Shown here: positions 12,321 through 20,216 of the stretch, piece after piece | Position numbering within the stretch: the first letter of the stretch is position 1 | How the letters are laid out: each line of letters begins with the position of its first letter | Origin: an uncultured Thiodictyon sp. | Lineage (GTDB): Bacteria; Pseudomonadota; Gammaproteobacteria; Chromatiales; Chromatiaceae | Assembly (NCBI RefSeq): GCF_903946935.1 | Contig: NZ_CAJAXH010000017.1 | Span: forward strand, 62,001 to 126,000 | Length of the DNA stretch: 64,000 bases | Reading direction: 5' to 3' | Notes under the pieces: generated by a model | Told to the model about the DNA's origin: nothing | What the model saw: only the letters and a program-made list of their open reading frames with translations | Databases searched by the model: none | Made by a program: the position numbers and the translations under genes

Positions 12321-13010
12321 ATGAAGGCAGATGGCAAACAGGTCAGCCGCTGGCACACCTTCGCGAACCCGCTCGAGCTTGAGCGGGCGGCCACGCGGAT
12401 CGTACTGGCGAGCGCGCAACAGGCAATCGCCGAGCGCGGGGCCTTCCGTTGCGTACTGGCCGGGGGCAATACCCCGCGCGCACTGTATGGGTCACTGTGC
12501 AACGCCGTGACCGATTGGCGGGCCTGGACTCTCTATTTCGGCGATGAACGCTGTGTGCCGGCCGCTGACCCCAGCCGCAACAGCCGCATGGCGGGTGACG
12601 CCTGGCTCGATCGGGTCGCGATCCCTCCCCGGCAGATTCATGCGATCCCGGCGGAGCTCGGCCCCGAGCTTGGGGCCATCAGCTACGCCGAGGCGCTGGC
12701 GGGGGTCGGCGCATTCGATCTGGTGCTGCTCGGATTGGGCGAGGACGGGCATACCGCCAGCCTGTTTCCGGGCCGCGACTGGGAGCGCTCGACTACCTGG
12801 CCGGACGCCATCCCGGTGCATGACTCACCCAAACCGCCGCCACAACGGGTGTCGCTCAGCCCGGCCCGTTTGAGTCACTCACTCAAGGTTCTGTATCTGG
12901 TGGTTGGCGAGGACAAGCGGGACGCCGTCAATGCGTGGCAGGCAGGCCATCCGCTGCCCGCCAGCCGCATCTGCCCACCCGGCGGGGTGGATGTCTTGAT
13001 GCACCTTTAA
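12321..13010 (+). CDS. pgl: 6-phosphogluconolactonase
   Basis: SugAR/GlcN6P-isomerase-like fold motifs (LAGGNTPRALY, YFGDERCVP, LGLGEDGHTASLFPG). Confidence 0.92.
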   Translation: MKADGKQVSRWHTFANPLELERAATRIVLASAQQAIAERGAFRCVLAGGNTPRALYGSLCNAVTDWRAWTLYFGDERCVPAADPSRNSRMAGDAWLDRVAIPPRQIHAIPAELGPELGAISYAEALAGVGAFDLVLLGLGEDGHTASLFPGRDWERSTTWPDAIPVHDSPKPPPQRVSLSPARLSHSLKVLYLVVGEDKRDAVNAWQAGHPLPASRICPPGGVDVLMHL

Positions 13011-13320
13011 GATTTCGTGGGATGCCGGTGACGACGAGCGGCCAGTTGCCGGCCCCGGAGGGCAGCAGGGGCGAGCCGGACAGGACAGCTACCGTTTGCG
13101 GGCCTTGATCGTCACAGGCCGCTGGGCGGCCTGCGGTGGCGCTCGCCCAAACGCCGGAAAATGGTCTACACTTCGCCCTCAACAGCCTCCTTGGTCACGC
13201 CAGCCACGCCTGCGGAGCCTCGCGAATGCCCGGTTTAGGTCGTCTCAACCGCCCCCGCTGCCCGGCACCCCCCCCGCGGGTGGCCGACGCCCCCGGCCCC
13301 GCGGATACAATCCCCTATCT

Positions 13321-13442
13321 CTAGCAGGCTGTCGGACTTAGTGATGCAACCGATTGAATGCAAAGAGTTTCCTCTTTTGCGCCAAAAAGTCGTTTTCCTG
13401 TTTAATCAATCGGTTACGCCATCAAGTCCGACAGGCTGCTAG
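13321..13442 (+). mobile_element. MITE-like element copy 1, 122 bp including flanking CTAG
   Basis: CTAG-CAGGCTGTCGGACTT ... AAGTCCGACAGGCTG-CTAG; identical to the reverse complement of 59693-59814. Confidence 0.85.
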
Positions 13443-13556
13443 GGAGTCCCGGGCCGACGGCGGGCACCGTGCCAGGATCGGATTAGTTCAACACACATTT
13501 AGACTCGGCCTTGGTCATATTCCCGGCCACTGTGCTAGCCGCGCGGTCGTTGGTTC

Positions 13557-13604
13557 GCGCAGCGGACCCTACGGGGGCAGAGTAAGGCGTAGGGTCCGCT
13601 GTGC
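13557..13604. repeat. Near-perfect palindrome (GCGCAGCGGACCCTACG / CGTAGGGTCCGCTGTGC)
   Basis: 17-nt arms with a 14-nt loop, intergenic. Confidence 0.65.
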
Positions 13605-13673
13605 AGATGGACCCTCTGGTCGGAATTATGATCTAACGCACCTCTGGTGTTTCCCCGCAAACAGGAAGGATCT

Positions 13674-14162
13674 ATGAAGACGAAACTGTTGAGTTTGATC
13701 TTTGTCGCGGCGGCCCTTAGCGGCTGTGCCCCAAACATGGCATTGCAGACCAGCTTGCAAGATGCACGCACTGAGAGCTGCAAGGCAACCTCGGAAACGG
13801 AGATCGCGGCGCTGTTCGATCGCTGGAATCGGTCGCTGCAAACCGGCGATCCGCGGAAGGTGGTCGCCAACTACGCGGAGCGGTCAATCCTCCTGCCCAC
13901 CGTATCGAACAAGCCGCGCCTCACGCCTGCCGAAAAGGAAGACTACTTCAGTCACTTTTTGGAGAACCGCCCCTCCGGCAAGATCGACTTGCGATTCGTT
14001 GACCTCGGTTGCAACACGGCGCTTGATGCAGGCCTTTATACGTTCACGTTTGCAAAGACCGGTAAAACAGTCAGTGGTCGCTACAGTTACACCTACCGTT
14101 GGAATGGTTCTAAATGGCTAATTACCAGTCACCATTCCTCGGCAATGCCTGAGAAGCCTTGA
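13674..14162 (+). CDS. Putative lipoprotein with SnoaL/CaMKII-association-like (DUF4440-like) domain
   Basis: Lipobox LSGC; ETEIAALFDRWNRSLQTGDPRKVVANYAERSILLPT ... GRYSYTYRWNGSKWLITSHHSS. Confidence 0.75.
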   Translation: MKTKLLSLIFVAAALSGCAPNMALQTSLQDARTESCKATSETEIAALFDRWNRSLQTGDPRKVVANYAERSILLPTVSNKPRLTPAEKEDYFSHFLENRPSGKIDLRFVDLGCNTALDAGLYTFTFAKTGKTVSGRYSYTYRWNGSKWLITSHHSSAMPEKP

Positions 14163-14210
14163 TCGTGGTTTCGGCCAGTCCGCTCTGTTCTGCGAGTCTG
14201 CGGCGGCCGA

Positions 14211-15008
14211 GTGGTTGGCGTCTCAGATCTGAATTCCGGCGTCCCGGCCGGAATGACGATCAAGACCGCCACGCGCGCAGGGAGAGGTTCAGTGGTGAAT
14301 AATCAGGGCTCCGGTCTGCTACCGCGCCGCTTGGCCCGCCAAAGTCTTCTCGCGATGGCGCTCTGGTTGTCATTCACGATCGTCAGTTACCCAACCTGGG
14401 CGGCAACGGGCGCGGCGGGCGCCTGTGCGGTCAACCTCGATTCACCGATCCAAAATTTTTGCGAGGTCCAGCCCGGCGTCCTGTGGCGCGGTGCCAGGCC
14501 GGATCAACGCGGTGCCTCCTGGCTGATTGCGCAAGGCGTACGCACCATCGTCAACCTCGAGCTGGCAAACGAAGACGACTCCGCGTTTAGTAAGGCCGCA
14601 GTCGCGGACCCGCAGCGTCATGACATCGGGCTCTTTCGTCTTCGCGACTCGGAACTTGCGCCCATCATGCCGCCCGCGCTTGAGGACAATCGCTTGGCTT
14701 GGTTCCTGGCCATCGTCGCCCAGCAGCCAAGACCGATCTATGTCCACTGCCGCTCGGGTGAGAACCGAACCGGAGTCATGATTGCCGCTTACCGGGTGAT
14801 CGTGGAAGGCGTGAGCGCCGAACAGGCCATTGAGGAGATGGGGCGCTACCATGGATTTTGGTTTACGAGCAGCGCCAACTATATCCGTGGGCTGTCACCG
14901 GGGCGCATTGCTGCCATCCGGCGCCAGACCAAAGAGCGGCAATCGAACGCGAAAGAGGATGCTCAGGTCGTCTGCGTCGAGGGGACCTGCACGGTGACCG
15001 ATCGCTGA
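14211..15008 (+). CDS. Exported dual-specificity/tyrosine phosphatase-like protein (start uncertain, probably internal to the ORF)
   Basis: HCRSGENRTG P-loop (HCX5R); N-terminal hydrophobic segment. Confidence 0.8.
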   Translation: MVGVSDLNSGVPAGMTIKTATRAGRGSVVNNQGSGLLPRRLARQSLLAMALWLSFTIVSYPTWAATGAAGACAVNLDSPIQNFCEVQPGVLWRGARPDQRGASWLIAQGVRTIVNLELANEDDSAFSKAAVADPQRHDIGLFRLRDSELAPIMPPALEDNRLAWFLAIVAQQPRPIYVHCRSGENRTGVMIAAYRVIVEGVSAEQAIEEMGRYHGFWFTSSANYIRGLSPGRIAAIRRQTKERQSNAKEDAQVVCVEGTCTVTDR

Positions 15009-15190
15009 AACGGCCGCCATTGGCGCGTCGACCGCCGGCGTCACACCGCCGAGCGGCATCAAGAGAACCCGGCCTGGGTGTCAGGGCCGACCTCCCCCCT
15101 CCCCTCACGAAGCGCCGCGGGCCGCAAGCGGGCGGCCATCTTCTCTGGAGTCCAAGGCTTCAGCCTTGGTCCTGTCCATCCAAGGCTAAC

Positions 15191-15314
15191 GGCCATGGCG
15201 CCCGCACCACCCCGCGAGATGGAAGTGGCGGGCGCTTTGGCCGTTCCCCCACCCCGCCCTCCCCCAATAGGGGAGGGAGAAGTGGAGCGCGCTCCCGGCG
15301 CAACTTTCACGATA
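15191..15314. repeat. Dispersed repeat copy A (GGCCATGGCGCCCGCACCACCCCG...GGAGCGCGCTCCCGGCGC-ACTTTCACG)
   Basis: Strongly similar to 58367-58483. Confidence 0.65.
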
Positions 15315-15651
15315 AGCCTTGGACTCCGGCCCCGGGGTGGCAGCTATTCTCATCTTTCTCTGCGCCTCCGGGTCTCTGCGTGAGTCAATAATGTCTCACG
15401 CAGAGGCGCCGAGACGCAGAGAACGGTAAAATCCGGCTTGTCTCTGGGGCGAGTGGCCGGAACGATGATAAACGCCTATATTAGATTATCCGAATATTAG
15501 AGCAGCGTAATGCGCTTGCCCTGGCGCAAGGCCTGACACGCGCTCCTTGAAGCCGGGGCGAGAGCCGGTTAGCATTCAGTAACCCTGGCCGGACGCATTG
15601 GGGCAACCGACTTCACTTTTCAATTTTGCGAACGAGATTGGGTATCCGCCA

Positions 15652-16479
15652 ATGGACCCTCGCCAGGTGTTAATTAAGACTGCCAAGGGCCAGGACGAGA
15701 TCCGGACCAAGGCGAACAAACTCTCGATGCGTTCGCGTCGCTTCCTGATCCTGGTGGACGGGCAGAGCACGGTGGGCGATCTACTGACCCGGCTCGCGGT
15801 GCTCGGGGATGATATCGAGGCGCTACTGGAGGACCTGGTCGCCGATGGCTTTCTCGCCCCGCGGGACACGCTGCCCCCGCCCCGGGCAGCAGCGCCAGCG
15901 GCCCAAGCGCCCTCGCTACCCACGGAGTTCAACCTGGACAAGGCGAAGGGCTTCGCGCGCTACATCGTCCTGGGCAACCTCGGACCGCTCGGGGGGCGCC
16001 GCGCCGAGCGCATCGAGGCGGCACGCTCCGCGGGCGAGCTGCGCGTGGAGCTGGACGAACTGCGCGAGCAGTTGCCCAAGCTGCTGCCCAAACGGCAGGC
16101 CAAGCAAGTGTGGGACCAGTTGGAGCCGCTGATCCTGTCGGCGACGGTCGCCGACGACGTGCTCGCCCCGCGGGACCGTGTACCGGACACCCCCGCGGCG
16201 CCCCCGCCTGCGCCGGCCACGGCCGCGCCCCCCCTGCCGGCAGACTTTAACCTGGACAAGGCAAAGGGCTTCGCTCGCTACATCGTCCTGGGTGCCTTAG
16301 GACCCGTCGGGGCGCGCCGCGCCGAGCGCATCGAGGCGGCGCGCTCCCCGGGCGATCTGCGCCTGGAACTGGAGGACCTGCGCGAGGCCCTGCCCAAGCT
16401 CCTGTCCAAGCGACAGGCCCAACAGGTGGGTGAACAGATCGAGCCGCTGATCCAGTCCATCAGTCAACTCCAGGTGTAA
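15652..16479 (+). CDS. Hypothetical protein with an internally duplicated ~75-aa module
   Basis: FNLDKAKGFARYIVLG.LGP.G.RRAERIEAARS.G.LR.EL..LRE.LPKLL.KRQA.QV..Q.EPLI occurs twice. Confidence 0.75.
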   Translation: MDPRQVLIKTAKGQDEIRTKANKLSMRSRRFLILVDGQSTVGDLLTRLAVLGDDIEALLEDLVADGFLAPRDTLPPPRAAAPAAQAPSLPTEFNLDKAKGFARYIVLGNLGPLGGRRAERIEAARSAGELRVELDELREQLPKLLPKRQAKQVWDQLEPLILSATVADDVLAPRDRVPDTPAAPPPAPATAAPPLPADFNLDKAKGFARYIVLGALGPVGARRAERIEAARSPGDLRLELEDLREALPKLLSKRQAQQVGEQIEPLIQSISQLQV

Positions 16480-16724
16480 CGATGGGGCACCCCTGTGCCC
16501 CCCGGAAGGCGGTAGGATGCCGGGTTTGAGCCCGGCACCGCAACGGTGCCCGGCGCACCCATCAGGGGCTACCCATGAAGAGCAGAGAGTTGATGACCTG
16601 CGAGACCAAGGTCTTCGCGGATCGGATCAAGGCACTCAAGCCACAGGATTGCCGAGGGCCAGGCCGCGGTCGGTTAAGATCCGGCCATCGCCCCGTCGGC
16701 CCCCGACCAGAGACACCCACGCCC

Positions 16725-18251
16725 ATGACCACCATCCGCGAATCCGATTTCATCCAGAGCATCGCCGATGCCCTGCAGTTCATCTCCTACTACCACCCGG
16801 CGGACTTTATCCACTCGCTCGCCGCCGCCTATGCGGCGGAGGAATCCCCGGCCGCCAAGGACGCCATGGCCCAGATCCTGGTCAACTCGCGGATGTGTGC
16901 CGAAGGGCACCGGCCCATCTGTCAGGATACCGGCTCGGTGGTCGTCTTTCTCAAGGTCGGCATGGAGGTGCGCTGGGACACCACACTGAGCATCCAGGCG
17001 CTGGTAGACGCCGGGGTACGTCAGGCCTATCTCCATCCGGACAACCTGTTACGCGCATCCATCGTCTCGCCACCCATCGGCGCGCGCACGAACACCGGGG
17101 ACAACACCCCGGCGGTGGTCCATGTGGAATTGGTGCCGGGCGACCAGGTGGAGGTCCGCCTGGCGGCCAAGGGCGGGGGCTCGGAGAACAAGTCCAAGTT
17201 CACCATCTTGAATCCCAGTGACAGCCTGGTGGACTGGGTGCTCAAGACGGTCCCCCTGATGGGCGCCGGCTGGTGCCCGCCGGGGATGCTCGGGATCGGC
17301 ATCGGCGGCTCGGCCGAGAAGGCGATGCTGCTGGCCAAGGAGTCACTGCTCGGCCATATCGACATCCACGTGCTAAAGGCCCGCGGGCCCGCCAACCCGA
17401 TCGAGGAGTTGCGCCTGGAGCTGTTCGAGAAGGTCAATGCGCTCGGCATCGGCGCCCAGGGCCTGGGCGGACTCACCACCGTGCTGGACGTGAAGATCGA
17501 GACCTTCCCCACCCATGCCGCGTCGCTGCCCGTGGCGATGATCCCCAACTGTGCCGCGACCCGTCACGCGGAGTTCACCCTGGACGGTTCGGGTCCGGTG
17601 TCGCTCGCGCCGCCGCTGCTCAGCGACTGGCCCGCCATCGTCTACGACGCCACCGCCGGCGCCCGCCGGGTGAACCTCGACCAGGTCACTCGCGAGGAGA
17701 TCGCCACCTGGCAGCCCGGCGAGCGCCTCCTGCTCTCCGGCCGCCTGCTGACCGGCCGGGATGCCGCCCACAAGCGCCTCACGGATCTGCTCAACAGCGG
17801 CGCCGGGCTCCCGGACGGGGTCGATCTCAACGGGCGCTTCATCTATTACGTGGGACCGGTGGACCCGGTGGGCGACGAGGTGGTCGGCCCCGCGGGCCCC
17901 ACGACCGCCACCCGCATGGACAAGTTCACCGAACAGATGCTGAGCGAGACCGGCCTCATTGGCATGATCGGCAAGGCCGAGCGGGGTCCGGTTGCGATCG
18001 AGGCCATCCGCAAGCACCAGGCGGTCTATCTGATGGCCGTCGGCGGTGCCGCCTATCTGGTGGCCAAGGCCATCAAGTCCTCACGCCTCATCGCCTTCGA
18101 GGACCTGGGGATGGAGGCCATCCGCGAATTCGAGGTGCTGGACATGCCGGTGACGGTGGCGGTCGACAGCCGCGGCGAGTCGGTCCACGAGACCGGCCCG
18201 GCACAGTGGCAGGCACGGATCGGCAAGATCCCGGTCGTCGTCACGACTTGA
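16725..18251 (+). CDS. Fumarate hydratase, class I (Fe-S dependent)
   Basis: CAEGHRPICQDTG, GGGSENKSKF, AHKRL, YVGPVDPVGDEVVGPAGPTTATRMD. Confidence 0.92.
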   Translation: MTTIRESDFIQSIADALQFISYYHPADFIHSLAAAYAAEESPAAKDAMAQILVNSRMCAEGHRPICQDTGSVVVFLKVGMEVRWDTTLSIQALVDAGVRQAYLHPDNLLRASIVSPPIGARTNTGDNTPAVVHVELVPGDQVEVRLAAKGGGSENKSKFTILNPSDSLVDWVLKTVPLMGAGWCPPGMLGIGIGGSAEKAMLLAKESLLGHIDIHVLKARGPANPIEELRLELFEKVNALGIGAQGLGGLTTVLDVKIETFPTHAASLPVAMIPNCAATRHAEFTLDGSGPVSLAPPLLSDWPAIVYDATAGARRVNLDQVTREEIATWQPGERLLLSGRLLTGRDAAHKRLTDLLNSGAGLPDGVDLNGRFIYYVGPVDPVGDEVVGPAGPTTATRMDKFTEQMLSETGLIGMIGKAERGPVAIEAIRKHQAVYLMAVGGAAYLVAKAIKSSRLIAFEDLGMEAIREFEVLDMPVTVAVDSRGESVHETGPAQWQARIGKIPVVVTT

Positions 18252-18261
18252 TAAGATTCTT

Positions 18262-18321
18262 GTCCGCAAATGAACGCCAATGAACGCCAATGAACGCAAA
18301 TAAGACCGTTCATTTGCGGAC
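18262..18321. repeat. Hairpin (GTCCGCAAATGAACG / CGTTCATTTGCGGAC) enclosing AATGAACGCC direct repeats
   Basis: 15-bp perfect inverted arms; three AATGAACGC units. Confidence 0.7.
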
Positions 18322-18358
18322 GAATCATTCTTCGAATCCACACACGGAGATCAGGACC

Positions 18359-19345
18359 ATGACCACCTATCCCGCCTTTCGTATCCACCAAGACGCGCAG
18401 GGGCACCATGCCGGTGTCGAGCAACTCCCACGCCCCACGCCCACCTTGGGCGAGGTGCTGGTCCGGGTCGGCTGGTCCGGCGTCAACTATAAGGATGCGC
18501 TGGCCGGGACCGGTCGCGGCAAGATCCTGCGCCGCTTCCCCTTGGTGGGTGGGGCCGATGGCGCCGGGGTGGTGGAGGAGTCCGCCCACCCCAATTATCG
18601 GCCGGGCGAGGCGGTCATCGCGACCGGCTGGGGGCTCACCCACGACCATGACGGGGGCTTTGCGAGCTACCTGTGCTGCCCAGGCGAGTGGCTGGTACAC
18701 ATGCCCGCCGGGCTCGACCCCCGCACCGCCATGATCCTGGGCACGGCCGGCTTCACCGCCGCACTGGCCGTCCACCGGATGCTGGTCAACGGTCAGGACC
18801 CGGCCATGGGTCCGATCCTGGTCACGGGTGCCAGCGGCGGCGTGGGCGCCATGGCCGTCGCCCTCTTTGCCCGGCTGGGTTTTGACGTCACCGCACTCTC
18901 GGGCAAGCCCGAGCTCGCCGACTGGCTGCGCCACCTCGGCGCCACCGAGATCGTGGCACGCGACGCACTGGCAGCAGCCACCCGGCCCTTAGAGAAGGCC
19001 CGCTGGGGCGGCGCGGTGGACAACGTGGGCGGCGAGGTCCTGGCCCAGATCACCCGCACCATCGCCCCGCACGGCAACATCGCCGCCATCGGCCTGGCCG
19101 CCGGGACCGACCTGAACACCACGGTGATGCCCTTCATCCTGCGCGGGGCGAGCCTCCTGGGCTGCAACTCGGTGGATGTCCCCTACCCCGCCCGCCGCGC
19201 ACTCTGGGAACACCTGGCCAATGACTGGCAGCCGGCGGACCTGGAGTCACTGGTCGCGGAAACGGTCGGCCTGGACGCACTGCCGGAGGTCTTCGAGCGC
19301 ATGCTCGCCGGCCGCACCCATGGACGGACCCTGGTCAAGCTCTGA
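18359..19345 (+). CDS. acuI: Medium-chain dehydrogenase, YhdH/AcuI (acryloyl-CoA reductase) family
   Basis: VGWSGVNYKDALAGTGRGKILRRFPLVGGADGAGVV; VTGASGGVGAMAV. Confidence 0.88.
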   Translation: MTTYPAFRIHQDAQGHHAGVEQLPRPTPTLGEVLVRVGWSGVNYKDALAGTGRGKILRRFPLVGGADGAGVVEESAHPNYRPGEAVIATGWGLTHDHDGGFASYLCCPGEWLVHMPAGLDPRTAMILGTAGFTAALAVHRMLVNGQDPAMGPILVTGASGGVGAMAVALFARLGFDVTALSGKPELADWLRHLGATEIVARDALAAATRPLEKARWGGAVDNVGGEVLAQITRTIAPHGNIAAIGLAAGTDLNTTVMPFILRGASLLGCNSVDVPYPARRALWEHLANDWQPADLESLVAETVGLDALPEVFERMLAGRTHGRTLVKL

Positions 19346-19434
19346 GGCCCGGTTCCGGGTCTGCTGTGCCGGCGGTCGCAGAGTGCTGGCACCTGCTATC
19401 ATTCCGGACCAAGAAACATTGAGGAGTATTCGCG

Positions 19435-19671
19435 ATGGGCAGCCTCAGCGTCAGACGCATCGATGATGCGACCCTGGAGCATTTGCGGTTGAGGGCGGAA
19501 CGCCATGGGGTCTCCATGGAGGAGGAAGCACGGCGCATCCTGAAGCAGGCGGTGGCCGCCCCGGAGCGCCTCGGCGACCTCGCCGTTGGTCTGTTCAGTC
19601 CCGCCTACGGGGTGGCGGATTTTGAGCCTCCCGAGCGCGACATCACCGAGCCGCTGGCGTTTCCCCAGTGA
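19435..19671 (+). CDS. FitA-like ribbon-helix-helix antitoxin
   Basis: MGSLSVRRIDDATLEHLRLRAERHGVSMEEEARRIL; overlaps PIN toxin. Confidence 0.85.
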   Translation: MGSLSVRRIDDATLEHLRLRAERHGVSMEEEARRILKQAVAAPERLGDLAVGLFSPAYGVADFEPPERDITEPLAFPQ

Positions 19672-20093
19672 TCGTACTTGATACCAACGTCGTCTCTGAA
19701 TTCATGACATCGCCGCCGGCGGCGCCCGTGCTGGCGTGGCTGAACGCCCAAGACGCGGCCGGTCTCTACCTCACTACCATCACCATTGCGGAGATCGCCT
19801 TCGGCCTTCGCGCCATGCCCGACGGCAAGCGCCGGCAGCTACTACAGGACCGGTTCGAGCAATTCCTCGCGCAGGCGTTTCAGTCGCGTATCCTCGCCTT
19901 CGACGAGCCCGCCGCCCGCGCCTATGGCGAGATTCGCGGCGAGCGGCGCCAACAGGGGCGACCCATGAGTGCCTTCGACGGGCAGATCGCGGCCATCGCG
20001 AGGACCCGGGGCTGCGCCATTGCGACGCGCAACACCAGGGATTTCGAGGGCTGCGGTCTGGTGCTGATCGACCCCTTTGTCTATATGGAGTGA
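19668..20093 (+). CDS. VapC/FitB-like PIN-domain toxin
   Basis: VLDTNVVSEFM, TIAEIAFG, DGQIAAIARTRGCAIATRNTRDF. Confidence 0.9.
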   Translation: MIVLDTNVVSEFMTSPPAAPVLAWLNAQDAAGLYLTTITIAEIAFGLRAMPDGKRRQLLQDRFEQFLAQAFQSRILAFDEPAARAYGEIRGERRQQGRPMSAFDGQIAAIARTRGCAIATRNTRDFEGCGLVLIDPFVYME

Positions 20094-20216
20094 GCACGTC
20101 GGGCGGATGCCCGCCGGGCGATCCGTCATTACCCGAGCCGGCGGGTGGCGGAACCGCTGCGCGTTCCTCCGTCTGCGGGCCTTCGTCAGCACCATGATTC
20201 TCCCACCGAGACAGCG

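Noticed and set aside
13354-13677. ORF MNAKSFLFCAKKSFSCLINRLRHQ... (also at 25107-25331 and 59593-59781)
   Set aside because: It is just translation of the MITE-like repeat reading into different flanks, not a conserved gene
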